Source of the DNA: Bacteroidaceae bacterium
Lineage (GTDB): Bacteria > Bacteroidota > Bacteroidia > Bacteroidales > Bacteroidaceae
Direction: 5' to 3'
Assembly (NCBI GenBank): GCA_017461605.1
Contig: JAFTXN010000010.1
Span: forward strand, 47,662-111,661
Length of the DNA stretch: 64,000 nucleotides
Shown here: piece by piece, positions 45,881-55,309 of the stretch
How positions within the stretch are numbered: the first letter of the stretch is position 1
Layout: every line of letters begins with the position of its first letter
Program-made: the position numbers and the translations under genes
Notes under the pieces: generated by a model
What the model saw: only the letters and a program-made list of their open reading frames with translations
Database searches by the model: none
Told to the model about the DNA's origin: nothing

Positions 45881-48049
45881 TTAGTTGTGATTTTTATCCA
45901 AAAGGTTCAGCCGAGAGGCGTGCGGAAACTCTTGACGGCCGTCGGCAGTTATCACAAACGGGAGTTCTTCGCGTCCCCGGCTTGTGTTGGCCAACCAATA
46001 GAGCGCACCGATTTCCAGTTTTCCGGCCGGCAGAGAGTTGCTTACGGCTTGCTTTCTCCACACCTCTTTCCAACCCTCGTCTGTCCAATGATACAGCGCA
46101 TACGTGTCACCGGGTGAAATACCATTGTCGGCATGTTTCACCATATATCGGAGACGGTCCACCCACTGTGGACTCTCTAGTCGAAACGTAACATTGGGAT
46201 AGGCATCGGGAGCCGTCTGAACATTTCCGTCATATTCGGCTTTCCACCCACATTTCTCCAGAGGCTCGTCCAACAGACGCACCCATTTTTCGTGTAGAGC
46301 CGGTGCTATGTTACCGTGGAGCGACACAGGCTCCACAACGTTGGCATAACCGCGAGAGCGCTCTGTGAGAAATTGCAGTTCTGCCAAAAACAAATGTGGG
46401 TTTACCTGTGTCGCTTGCACACGGTAATAGCGATAGGGACGGGAAATGCTCAATGAAAGATCCGTCCACTCGGCTTTTGGCACTTGAGTGATAACGCCAA
46501 GGGTGTCGGGGTGTGAAAAATCTTTTGTGTCTGACCCCAGCACCACGGTGCCCGGTACGGTTTGTGCCTTTCGTTCCAGATGGGGCTTGCGGGGATATTT
46601 GCGGTGCAGTGTCGTTGCGATATATTTTCCGGACGGATGTAGCAACCTTTCTACCTTAATGCCATCTTCGTTGTCAGACGAACGTACGACGAAAGGAGCG
46701 GCAAACGGAACAAGTCTCCCCATGTCATCACAATACACAGGAAAATAGATGTGGTCCTTCACTACTTGTTGAAACTTAACCTTGCGACCGAAATGTGAAA
46801 CCTTGCCCCAGGTAACTGCCACCAGACCACAGCCCGGTTGAAACGAAGCCAAATAAGCCAAGCGGCGCGACCGTGGAATTCTTTTTTCGATGTCTATAGT
46901 CAAAGACCCCACATCCAGATAGAGGTGAGAAACATCCTCAATGCAGGGGTCGGACAGGACTTCGGGCAAGGGTTCTCCTTGTGTTAAAGCAGCCGGATTG
47001 TTGCGCTGCGGCCCGAAATGCAGTCGCATGATGTTGAGTGCCGGGGCCAAACGGCTGTGATCGTGTGAGGGCAGTTCCGATTCGGGACTGAAAGACATCC
47101 AGCGCCCCTCATCGTCCATGACGGCCACGGTGAAGTGGCGTGTGTCAAGCACCTTGTAAGCCACGTTGAATTCCACGGCCGCCGGAATTCCGCAGGCTCG
47201 AAATATCTGTGCGCCATAATTGGCCACATCCACGCAATCTTGGAATCCGTTGAAGCACAAATCGGGGTAACCTAAAGGAACATCGAACGGAAATTGCCCA
47301 TTCCATCGACGAATCCACCACATAGCTTGGTTGTATCGTGCAATGGATTCTGTTATGTCGGTGCTGCTATCCGCTCTCATAAAACGGTTGTAGTCATCGC
47401 GGAATTTTCCAGATGGTAACACCACTGGATAATTTCCCATGGCTCGATATGGCAACACATATTCGCAGAAATCAGAAAATGAGAGTTTCCGGATGCGTTC
47501 CACCGTTTTTCGCAGCATGAAGACATGTTCAATGTGAGCGGCTATAAATTCGCCACTCAACGTCTCAATATCAGGACGTATGGCAGCCTCTACTTGGGGA
47601 GAAGAGAAGCTTATGGCAGTTGCACGACTACCGGCTGCTTGAGCAGAGTCAAGCAAAGTTTGACGGAGTGGCGAGTTTTCCATCTCCGCTACAGTCGCAT
47701 CTTTAGTGAGTGTGTAATAGGCAGCCATAGATGATTGACATAAACTGTCCAAACGCTTGTCATAGCTTCTGATATGACAATTCTGCTGGTGATAAGGCAT
47801 ACCCGAGACCAAGAAGCAGGCAGCTTTATACTTCTCATCATTGCCGCAATGTTTATAATGGCGCAACATTTTTTCTAGAGACTCCCTGTTGGCACCAGCC
47901 TTTTGCAAGGCCGACATGACTACGGACGGAAATTCGTTATGACATGCTGTCATCCATAATATCATACTAACCGCCATCCCCGCCATGAGCCAAACAAAAA
48001 TGCGCGGACTTCGTTTGTGTTGTAAACCTTTAGTTTGCTGTGTTCTCAT
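45881..48049 (-). CDS. Transglutaminase-like lipoprotein
   Basis: The 722-aa protein has a lipoprotein signal (ILWMTACHNEFP), a helical N-terminal region, and a transglutaminase-like core with the likely Cys in GFQDCVDVANYGAQIF (about residue 278) and His in DTRHFTVAVMDDEGRW (about 310). The C-terminal half looks like beta-sandwich modules, including an F5/8-like or other binding domain (AEWTDLSLSISRPYRYYRVQ). Such periplasmic enzymes process peptides or polymers. It leads the array of family A and B genes, and its long leader (48050-48463) has three blocks shared with the RiPP operon. Confidence 0.75.
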   Translation of the reverse strand: MRTQQTKGLQHKRSPRIFVWLMAGMAVSMILWMTACHNEFPSVVMSALQKAGANRESLEKMLRHYKHCGNDEKYKAACFLVSGMPYHQQNCHIRSYDKRLDSLCQSSMAAYYTLTKDATVAEMENSPLRQTLLDSAQAAGSRATAISFSSPQVEAAIRPDIETLSGEFIAAHIEHVFMLRKTVERIRKLSFSDFCEYVLPYRAMGNYPVVLPSGKFRDDYNRFMRADSSTDITESIARYNQAMWWIRRWNGQFPFDVPLGYPDLCFNGFQDCVDVANYGAQIFRACGIPAAVEFNVAYKVLDTRHFTVAVMDDEGRWMSFSPESELPSHDHSRLAPALNIMRLHFGPQRNNPAALTQGEPLPEVLSDPCIEDVSHLYLDVGSLTIDIEKRIPRSRRLAYLASFQPGCGLVAVTWGKVSHFGRKVKFQQVVKDHIYFPVYCDDMGRLVPFAAPFVVRSSDNEDGIKVERLLHPSGKYIATTLHRKYPRKPHLERKAQTVPGTVVLGSDTKDFSHPDTLGVITQVPKAEWTDLSLSISRPYRYYRVQATQVNPHLFLAELQFLTERSRGYANVVEPVSLHGNIAPALHEKWVRLLDEPLEKCGWKAEYDGNVQTAPDAYPNVTFRLESPQWVDRLRYMVKHADNGISPGDTYALYHWTDEGWKEVWRKQAVSNSLPAGKLEIGALYWLANTSRGREELPFVITADGRQEFPHASRLNLLDKNHN

Positions 48050-48130
48050 ATAGCAACGTTATATCTATCTTTGGGGTAAATGTATTGATGCGTAAATTTA
48101 GTGGACGGCCGAACTATTTGCCTCCATTTT

Positions 48131-48159
48131 GAGTACGCAAGTGAGTACCCATTTTTCAA
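48131..48159. repeat. 29-bp repeat shared by two leaders (copy 1)
   Basis: This 29-bp sequence, starting GAGTACGCAAGTGAGTACCC, is identical to 62364-62392. It contains GAGTAC twice at 12-bp spacing, like the repeats at 33759. In both places it lies inside the leader of a leftward operon; on the minus strand both read through an EKWVLTCVL-like codon series, so a short coding origin is possible. Confidence 0.85.
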
Positions 48160-48256
48160 GACCCTCATAATGTGCGAGTTGCGATGCAATATTTTGTGCC
48201 GCGGAAGTGGGGTGGTTGTGGGTTTTGCGTGATGCCTTTGTACATTTTTCGCAACG

Positions 48257-48267
48257 ATACCTCCTGC
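48257..48267. promoter_or_regulatory. Second conserved leader block (copy 1)
   Basis: ATACCTCCTGC here and GATGCCTTT at 48231-48239 recur in the same order at 62496-62506 and 62481-62489. On the minus strand it reads GCAGGAGGTAT, which resembles a ribosome binding site for a short leader frame starting near 48245 (MYKGITQNPQ...). Confidence 0.45.
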
Positions 48268-48455
48268 TGTCGGATTGGTTTTCAGGCAAATTGTAGGACT
48301 CCCGGATTGCTCCCGAGCAAATCCGGACATACAAGTTCCCTGAGACCTTACATCCGAAGTTATGATGTGCATCTTGAAGAAGATATGTTCTCTTATGGTA
48401 GAAGTGTGTTTTTCGTTCAATGACGTAGCGTTATCATCTGCTCCTATGCAGTGTG

Positions 48456-48520
48456 CAAAGTTACGGGCAAGATTGGTGAGACTCGGTAAATTTTTGTAAA
48501 TGAAGTGACAACAACGGTAA
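48456..48520 (-). promoter_or_regulatory. Conserved 65-nt promoter block (copy 1)
   Basis: On the minus strand it contains ACCGTTGTTGTCA, ATTTACAAAAATTTACCGAG, and the -7 element TAACTTTG (48463-48456). By hand alignment 50 of 65 positions match 62664-62728 without gaps. It should drive the operon starting with the transglutaminase-like lipoprotein, with a leader of about 400 nt. Confidence 0.7.
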
Positions 48521-48700
48521 TTTAGGCTTCAAAAAAACTCATTTTTTATCGTTTTCTTTCCCAGTTTTTCGGATGCATGCTTGTCGGGAGGCATCAGATG
48601 GAAGAAATCACTCTGCAACCGACTTGGTCGGAAACCTGCCAAAACAGATACTGGAGTCAAGAACCGATGAAGCTAATTTAGGAGTTATAAACCGCAATGT

Positions 48701-48728
48701 TGTAAACACATGGTAAACACTTGTAAAC
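48701..48728 (-). promoter_or_regulatory. Phased GTTTACA boxes upstream of the array promoter
   Basis: On the minus strand GTTTACA-like motifs lie at 48728-48722, 48718-48712 (GTTTACC) and 48707-48701, spaced 10-11 bp. A GCGAGTACAA motif follows just outside. They lie about 180 nt upstream of the conserved promoter block. The remainder of 48521-48908 shows no gene. Confidence 0.55.
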
Positions 48729-48908
48729 AGTTGTACTCGCTTTTGTGCTTTTTTAACTCTCCGTGGGGATTGTTCCCACCGGAGGCTTGTTTTGCTCATT
48801 ATCTTCTGCCGAAAAAGAGGCGTGAGACAAAAATAATCGGACCGAACAAGAAAGGGAAATATATTCTTGTCCGGCCCGACTTCTGTGTGCAGATACCCCG
48901 TAATTTTC

Positions 48909-49307
48909 TCATGGATTTCGAAGCAGAGGAAAGACTCGTTCCAACAGTTTTTTCTTATCTGAGAACACGAAGCCCGAAATCATGGTATTGCCTTTCAAAC
49001 GTTTCTTCAAGGCCGGAACCCCATCCGGATATTTCACATACAGAACCTTGTGCCCGGGTTCCTGCACCACTTGCTCGATAACAAAGGTGAAATCTCCTTG
49101 AATTGTTTGAACAATGGTGATACAGTCTTGCTCCTGTCGGGAAACCGGTACCGAAGAATCCAGATATATGCGGAAATCATTACCTGTTTGAATCAATACC
49201 GCGGGCTGTTTGCTTCGCAGTTCGAGACTGTTCATAAACAATGCCATCGCGATGAGCATGGTCATCAACAGAAAGAGGATGCCGTATTTCAGAACAAAGG
49301 TCTTCAT
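48909..49307 (-). CDS. Very short HlyD-like export accessory protein
   Basis: The 132-aa protein has one N-terminal membrane helix (FLLMTMLIAMALFM) and a small periplasmic part. The end (TMISGFVFSDKKKLLERVF) resembles the C-terminus of HlyD membrane fusion proteins, and the start (transmembrane helix then AVLIQTG) resembles the N-terminus. The long alpha-helical hairpin and lipoyl domain between them are absent (usual HlyD length is 350-480 aa). Its start overlaps the stop of the C39 ABC exporter by four nt, so it is presumably the partner of that pump. Confidence 0.65.
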   Translation of the reverse strand: MKTFVLKYGILFLLMTMLIAMALFMNSLELRSKQPAVLIQTGNDFRIYLDSSVPVSRQEQDCITIVQTIQGDFTFVIEQVVQEPGHKVLYVKYPDGVPALKKRLKGNTMISGFVFSDKKKLLERVFPLLRNP

Positions 49308-51484
49308 GTTTTTGCCAATTCCAATTGGTTTCGTATCAGGTTGTAATAATAACCATGGGCTGCCACCAGTTCGGAATGTGTACCGTTTTCCACCACCTCT
49401 CCTTTCCACAAAACAATAATGTTGTCAGCCGTTCGCACGGTGGAAAGCCGGTGAGCAATGACAATGCGTGTATGTCCGGCAAAGATCCTGTTAAGATTAT
49501 TCGTAATCATTCTTTCGTTCTCTGCGTCGAGCGAACTTGTGGCTTCGTCCATCATCAGATAGAGTGGTTGCTTGTAGATGGCGCGAGCCAGCATGATGCG
49601 TTGTTTTTCTCCTCCGCTGACTCCCACGCCCTCGCTTCCCACCTTCGTGTGTACCCCCAAAGGCTGTTTCTTTACGTAGTCGCTGAGACAAGCATCCTCT
49701 ATGGCCTGTTGCAGCCGGTCGTCATCCTCTGCCTCCCCCATGATGATATTTCTCTTTAATGTATCGGAGAACAAGAAGTTGTCTTGCATCACGATGCCGG
49801 AAGCCCTGCGAATGGAATGAGCCGAGAGTTCGTTAATGTTCTTCCCACCCCAACTTATTTCTCCGGCAGTGGGTTCATAGAATTTCAGCAATAGTTTCAT
49901 CAAAGTGGTCTTTCCGCTGCCACTTTCCCCAACAATAGCCGTCATCTTCCCGGCCGGAATGCTCAGAGAGATGTTCTTCAAAACGGGTTCTCCGATATCT
50001 CCGGTATAAGAAAATGAAAGATTTTTTATCATGATGTCCCGGATTTTTTCGGTAGAAACATGTTGTAGCGTTTCTGCATCCTCTCCCGGACATAAGTGTA
50101 CTTCCTCTGAGCGTTCCAAACTAATCTTTGCATCTTGGAATTGTTCGAGAAAACCAATCAGTCCCGACAGAGGTCCGTTCACCAATCCGATAATTCCGGA
50201 GATACTCATCATCATCCCCAGTGTGAGATTGCCTTCCACCACTTCGGCTGCTATCCAACAGGTGATAAAGATATTGCGCAATTGTCCGATAAGGGTGAAA
50301 CCGGTGTTCTGCACCTGTCCCAACTTCAGCACCTTTTTGCTCATCGCGTATTGTCTCTCCTGCAGCTCCTGCCACTCTTTCAGTTTATAAGTTTCATAGC
50401 TGTTCAACTTGATGTCAGTGATGCCCGACAGCAGTTCAAACTGTTTGTTTCGGTTTTCGGCCTGTATCTTGAACTGTTCATAATCCAATGCCTTTCTTCG
50501 GCGAAAGAACCACACCATCCATCCGGTGCTTAGGGCTGTCAGAAAGATATAGGCAGCCAGAATGACCGGACTATACCATCCAATGATGGCCAGATAGAAA
50601 GGAACGGAAAACAGAGCGAATGCCGTCTGCAATGTGTTATAGGTGACAAAATCCTGCAATCGTCCATGGTCGCCAAGCCGTTGTTGATAGTCGCCCACGC
50701 TTTTGGTTTCAAAGAAAGTCATGGGCAGACATAACAATTTTGTGAGATAATCGCGCAGAATGTTGATGTTGATGCGAGTCGTCATGTAGAGGCTGACCCA
50801 AGCAGAGATAAGCCCCATGGAAAAAGTTCCGAAGAAAAGGGCTACTTGTGCCATCAGTATGCAGACAATCATGTTCATGTCCCGCATGCCGATGCCATCG
50901 TCCACCATGGCTTGTGTCAAGAATGGAGTTATGAGCGAGAGCACCAATCCAAATCCCATTCCGAGTGCCGATTGCGACATTTCCCATCTGAATGGCCAGA
51001 CATATCTTCGGGCGAAGTGCAGCAGACTATGTTTTTCCTTGACCGGTTTCCGAGAGAAGAACTCATCCGTCGGTTCGATGGCAATCACCACACCTTTTTC
51101 GCCATTAAGCCAATATCGCACAAATTCTTTTTCACAGAAAACGGACCTGCCATAAGCGGGATTGGCTACGTGATACTTTCTTTCTCTGCTAAATTTTGCC
51201 CGTCCAATGCGTTCCAGCACCACAAAATGGTTTTGCTCCCAATGCAAAATGGCCGGCATCGGACACTTCTCCGAGAGCTGTTCCAATGACATTTCAAACG
51301 AAGCACTTTCGGCTCCGATTTCTTTCAAGGCATGGCGTATTCCGGCCACGCTCACTCCCTCACGTGTCAAGTGGGAGAGTGAGCGTAAATAAGCAAGCGG
51401 ATAATCTTTGCCATAGTGCGAAGCCACCATACGAATGCATGCCGGCCCACAATCCATTTGGTCAAATTGTCGAGTAAAGCGCAT
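49304..51484 (-). CDS. C39 peptidase-containing ABC peptide exporter
   Basis: This 726-aa protein fuses an N-terminal C39 peptidase (catalytic C12 in FDQMDCGPACIRMVASHYGK, His86 in EQNHFVVLE) to a six-helix ABC membrane domain and an ATPase (Walker A GESGSGKTTLM, signature VSGGEKQRIMLA, Walker B LYLMMDEATSSLD). Such exporters remove leader peptides after a Gly-Gly site while exporting the core. The third catalytic position reads NPAYG (Asn108), where Asp is usual. I chose the ATG at 51484 (MRFTRQFDQMDCG), typical of the family start. The likely substrate is the GG-leader peptide at 58306. Confidence 0.9.
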   Translation of the reverse strand: MRFTRQFDQMDCGPACIRMVASHYGKDYPLAYLRSLSHLTREGVSVAGIRHALKEIGAESASFEMSLEQLSEKCPMPAILHWEQNHFVVLERIGRAKFSRERKYHVANPAYGRSVFCEKEFVRYWLNGEKGVVIAIEPTDEFFSRKPVKEKHSLLHFARRYVWPFRWEMSQSALGMGFGLVLSLITPFLTQAMVDDGIGMRDMNMIVCILMAQVALFFGTFSMGLISAWVSLYMTTRININILRDYLTKLLCLPMTFFETKSVGDYQQRLGDHGRLQDFVTYNTLQTAFALFSVPFYLAIIGWYSPVILAAYIFLTALSTGWMVWFFRRRKALDYEQFKIQAENRNKQFELLSGITDIKLNSYETYKLKEWQELQERQYAMSKKVLKLGQVQNTGFTLIGQLRNIFITCWIAAEVVEGNLTLGMMMSISGIIGLVNGPLSGLIGFLEQFQDAKISLERSEEVHLCPGEDAETLQHVSTEKIRDIMIKNLSFSYTGDIGEPVLKNISLSIPAGKMTAIVGESGSGKTTLMKLLLKFYEPTAGEISWGGKNINELSAHSIRRASGIVMQDNFLFSDTLKRNIIMGEAEDDDRLQQAIEDACLSDYVKKQPLGVHTKVGSEGVGVSGGEKQRIMLARAIYKQPLYLMMDEATSSLDAENERMITNNLNRIFAGHTRIVIAHRLSTVRTADNIIVLWKGEVVENGTHSELVAAHGYYYNLIRNQLELAKT

Positions 51485-51516
51485 TGTTGTCAGTTGAGGA
51501 AAGAATATGCATACAT

Positions 51517-52368
51517 TCATCCATCGGAAACCGAATGGGGCAATGCGGCATGCCAGTCGCACCAGAAAGCCCAAACCGGCAGATCGTGCTTTCGGTGTTC
51601 TCGGCTGTGAAAATCAATCAGCCGTTTGGCCTCTTCGTAGCCAACCCACCGTCCGGCCAAATCATTTCCGAATGGCCCGCTACATCCCTCGAAAAACTCC
51701 GAAAAGTGAGTGCCCGAAGCCGAAACATGCAAAATGTCTCGGGCGTATTCAGAATTAGTCTTCCATGGATCGACCATTGTGTTTCCGTAAAACGAATGCT
51801 TATCCAACACCGTGAGTGTTTGTTGATCCACCAACTTGAAGTGCCGATACCCCAACCGATGAAGCAAATCGAGGGTGAGAAAAGTATGTTCTTCGGGAGT
51901 GGAGTTATCGCCCAGACATTCCGTCTCTACGGAAATGAAAGCCGGCAGTTCCTCACAGGTAATCAAACTTTCAAGTGCTATGATGTCGTTCCCCTCAATG
52001 TCGATTTTGCAATAGTACGGAACGCCATGTTCGTTGAATAACTCCCGTAGACTTTTTCCGGTGAGACGTATCACCTCCTTGGCCTGCCGACCATTCCTTT
52101 CGGCTATTTCGCGCCGCGTGGAGCTCCATTCAGAATTTTCACTGATATAGAACTCGGGAAAAGTGTCCTTTTCTCTTGCTACGATATAATTGAGCAACGT
52201 CAGTCGTCCTTCGTCCATTTCCTTGCTAAACATCCGTTTGCCTTGCGCAATCATGTCGGGAGCGGCGTCCACTGCCACCACGTCATATCCCCGGTAGAGA
52301 TAATAGCGTGTGTCTTCTCCTTTATGAAATCCGATATCGAAGATCAGTTTGCGTTCCATCTTTTTCAC
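51517..52368 (-). CDS. FkbM-family methyltransferase
   Basis: The 283-aa protein shows the SAM-binding segment FDIGFHKGEDTRYYLYRG (about residues 10-27) and VVAVDAAPDMIAQGKR, then SLRELFNEHGVPYYCKIDIE with the FkbM-type acidic residues. Family members methylate hydroxyls of sugars or polyketides. In this operon it could methylate a sugar or side chain on the peptide product; that is inference. It starts in overlap with the stop codon of the upstream outer membrane protein gene (52365-52368) and ends 33 nt before the ABC exporter. Confidence 0.85.
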   Translation of the reverse strand: MKKMERKLIFDIGFHKGEDTRYYLYRGYDVVAVDAAPDMIAQGKRMFSKEMDEGRLTLLNYIVAREKDTFPEFYISENSEWSSTRREIAERNGRQAKEVIRLTGKSLRELFNEHGVPYYCKIDIEGNDIIALESLITCEELPAFISVETECLGDNSTPEEHTFLTLDLLHRLGYRHFKLVDQQTLTVLDKHSFYGNTMVDPWKTNSEYARDILHVSASGTHFSEFFEGCSGPFGNDLAGRWVGYEEAKRLIDFHSREHRKHDLPVWAFWCDWHAALPHSVSDG

Positions 52369-55217
52369 TTCTTCTTAGGCTGTTTGCTGAATTTATAAAC
52401 AATTTGCAACATGGCGTAGGAGGGTAATGAATTGTGCCAGGTCTCCGTAACACCCTGTGCGTTGACAACTCTCATGATGTTGTCGATACCGTGAAAAATA
52501 TCAAAGGCATCAAGCGTCAATCCCAATCGTCCGTTTAAGAATGTTTTGCTTAAACGGGCATTGGCCACAAAGTTGCACCCATTCATGCTGTTGTCGGTAT
52601 ACCCGGTACGGTGATAGAGGGTAGCATCGGCACTTAGAGCCAAACCGCCCGGCAATGGTATTTGTGCCGACAAACCATATTTTAGGTCGAAGCCATTGAT
52701 AGTGTTGAAACTTTCTTGCTCGGAGGCAGCATGAAGATACTTCATTCCGACATTCACATCAAAGATACACTTCTTGATACGCAGATTCAGACGCAGATTT
52801 TCGCTGAGCGTAAGGTTGCGTACCGTGCTGAGTTCCGACACATAATCCACGCAGTTGCGATAATTTGCATGGGTGTTGGAATAAAGAATAATTTGCCGTT
52901 TTTTGCCCAAGGGCTGTTTGTAGTCGGTGGAAAAATCAGCACCCCAGTTTCCTTCTACATTTCGAGGCATATAGGTTCGTACACCCGTGGCCTCATCATA
53001 GGTCATGGCATGGGAAATGGCATTATGAGTTTTCCACCAATTGCCGGTAATTTGGACAGACCTGTCTTTCTTGTAATCATTGAAACTCCGTCGCAGATTT
53101 ACTTTGTGGGTGGTGCTACGTTTCAAATCGGGGTTTCCCTTGACCAAGTTCAATGGGTCGGCAGTGTCGGTATAGTCAAGCAAACTGATAAGGTCCGGAT
53201 ATGAATGATTGAGTGTATAGGTAATATAACAGCCCTCGAAGCCCCATGATGCACTAGGCGTGAAAGCCCATTCGCTGCGCCCGGGCCGAGTGTTCAGAGC
53301 ATCACGGTGGTATTTCAGATGGTCGGTTCTCCACTCCACTTCCGGTTTCAGTTGTATTCGATGGCTGGGCAATTTTCCCGGAATCCAGATATGCCAGTCC
53401 GTTCCCACTTTATTGGTCAACGTATTGACTCGTGATGTATAGGTGTTAGGGGCATCCAGACAACTCATCAAAGCTGCTGTAGTGGAAGGTAATTCACCAA
53501 AATTCGGTGCATCATTGCCCAATCGGTCCAGTCGATAATATGAGCGGTCGCTATCACAGTAGCGCTCGGTTATTTCGTAATAAGCGCAGATATGTGCCCA
53601 ATCGGGACAATAGGTGTATGAGATACGGGCATGTGCGTTGATAGACAACGAAGGAGAAAAGGCATAGCGATGACGATTGTCATCAGAGAGCCCTCCCATG
53701 GAGGCTTGTCCGTAGTGCAAATTGTAATCCGAAAAGTAATAATTCTTTTGTCGCTCAACATTCACTCCGGCTGCAATGTTGATATAGTCGGGGGTTTTAG
53801 GGACGGACACAAAACCATTCATGTTGATATGTCCGTTCCACACATCGGCATTATCTTTTGTGCGGTCTCTCCGGCTGTTGACAAGCATGGCAGTCAGTCT
53901 GTCGCTTGGGTAGAAGAAGATACTGTCCAACGATGCTGCGCGATAAGCATCTTTCGGATCGGCGGAGAATTCAGCTCCAAGATATTCGACAGTGTTCTTA
54001 CGATGTTGGTATGCACCACTCCCTTCCAGTTTGACAAATCCTCCGGCTTTTTTGTATTCATATTGATGCGATGATTGTATTCGGAAGTTATGACCGAGTC
54101 TCTCATTCCGAGAACGTGCGTAAGTGTTGCTACTCAGCCCGGGTTGAAAAGTCTCTGTGGAGGTTACGCTTCGGTCATCGTTGTCTTGATGGAGAATCTT
54201 GATGTTTCCGGTGTATTTCCAGATATGCTGTCTGTCCTTTATCAAGGCTTCCAACCCACCTTTCTGCATTTCCGTAAGGCCGGAAGCCGCTCCTTGCGGA
54301 TTCCATTCCCCGGAAACACCCGGTTCCCCCATATCGTTGGTATTGTTGGCATTGCCATACACAGCCAGACGTGAATAGTCAGAAAATCCCAATCCGAAAA
54401 GACGGGCCACATAGCGGTCTTCGAGCCCGTAGCCGACACCGGCATTGGCCACCCATCCCACGGAATATTCACGCTTCAGGTTGACATCCACCACCAAGGG
54501 TAATTCTTCTTTATTCTTCTCCTGGGTGATGTAGCTATATTCGTGCTCTTTTCGATACACTTTCACCTTGTTAACCATATAAGCCGGAAGATTTTCGAGC
54601 GCCACACGTGGATCACCTTTGAAAAAGTTCTCACCGTTCACCAACAATTCGCTGACATATTGTCCGTTCACACGGATTCTTCCATCTCTCAGTTCAAAGC
54701 CCGGTAGCATCTTTATTAGTCCGTCCAGCATCGAACCTTCTGCCAATTGGAAGGCATCGGCATCATATATCAAGGTGTCGCCTTTCACGACCATCCTTAT
54801 TTTCGAAGTTGTGACCATGGCTTCTCCCAATTGCACCTCTCGAGATTTACGTTTCTTTACCAACAGCACGTCTCCGAAATTCAGTCGTTTCTCTCTGCGT
54901 CCGATGTCGCCCTTGCTCAGATTGATGCATTGAGTGATATAGCCGCCCATGCTGAAACGAAGAATCAAATCGGTGCGAGGGCAATTAAATACTTGCACGT
55001 TGTGAGGAAATCCATATCCATTGTAGATGTCTTCTATATACTCTTCGTGGAAGGTAGAACTGTCGGAGCGTAGTATCTCCATGCGTACACCTTTCAACAT
55101 TTCGTAAGTGAAACTATCCATGACCCTCCCCAATAAAGTGATGCTGTCGCGCTCGGTTTGCGCAAAAGATACGCAAGAAGAGAGAACGAGAAATAATAAA
55201 AAGTACTTACGTCTCAT
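52365..55217 (-). CDS. Outer membrane beta-barrel protein with plug domain (OMP-1)
   Basis: The 950-aa protein has a signal peptide, a carboxypeptidase-like regulatory domain (LLGRVMDSFTYEMLKGVRME), a plug-like domain (MLDGLIKMLPGFELRDGRIR, LLVNGENFFKGDP, LENLPAYMVNKVKVYRKE) and a large C-terminal beta-barrel ending MLQIVYKFSKQPKKK. It belongs with the TonB-receptor-like outer membrane proteins of Bacteroidetes. Inside a peptide export operon it could carry the finished product across the outer membrane or serve as its receptor or immunity partner. It is a paralogue of OMP-2, 92 nt upstream. Confidence 0.85.
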   Translation of the reverse strand: MRRKYFLLFLVLSSCVSFAQTERDSITLLGRVMDSFTYEMLKGVRMEILRSDSSTFHEEYIEDIYNGYGFPHNVQVFNCPRTDLILRFSMGGYITQCINLSKGDIGRREKRLNFGDVLLVKKRKSREVQLGEAMVTTSKIRMVVKGDTLIYDADAFQLAEGSMLDGLIKMLPGFELRDGRIRVNGQYVSELLVNGENFFKGDPRVALENLPAYMVNKVKVYRKEHEYSYITQEKNKEELPLVVDVNLKREYSVGWVANAGVGYGLEDRYVARLFGLGFSDYSRLAVYGNANNTNDMGEPGVSGEWNPQGAASGLTEMQKGGLEALIKDRQHIWKYTGNIKILHQDNDDRSVTSTETFQPGLSSNTYARSRNERLGHNFRIQSSHQYEYKKAGGFVKLEGSGAYQHRKNTVEYLGAEFSADPKDAYRAASLDSIFFYPSDRLTAMLVNSRRDRTKDNADVWNGHINMNGFVSVPKTPDYINIAAGVNVERQKNYYFSDYNLHYGQASMGGLSDDNRHRYAFSPSLSINAHARISYTYCPDWAHICAYYEITERYCDSDRSYYRLDRLGNDAPNFGELPSTTAALMSCLDAPNTYTSRVNTLTNKVGTDWHIWIPGKLPSHRIQLKPEVEWRTDHLKYHRDALNTRPGRSEWAFTPSASWGFEGCYITYTLNHSYPDLISLLDYTDTADPLNLVKGNPDLKRSTTHKVNLRRSFNDYKKDRSVQITGNWWKTHNAISHAMTYDEATGVRTYMPRNVEGNWGADFSTDYKQPLGKKRQIILYSNTHANYRNCVDYVSELSTVRNLTLSENLRLNLRIKKCIFDVNVGMKYLHAASEQESFNTINGFDLKYGLSAQIPLPGGLALSADATLYHRTGYTDNSMNGCNFVANARLSKTFLNGRLGLTLDAFDIFHGIDNIMRVVNAQGVTETWHNSLPSYAMLQIVYKFSKQPKKK

Positions 55218-55309
55218 AATCTTTTGTATTTAAGCTGATGCTCTATTCTTTTCATAATGTATTAAGTATATATGATGTGATTTTTGTTTTTCATATATAA
55301 TAAATATAG

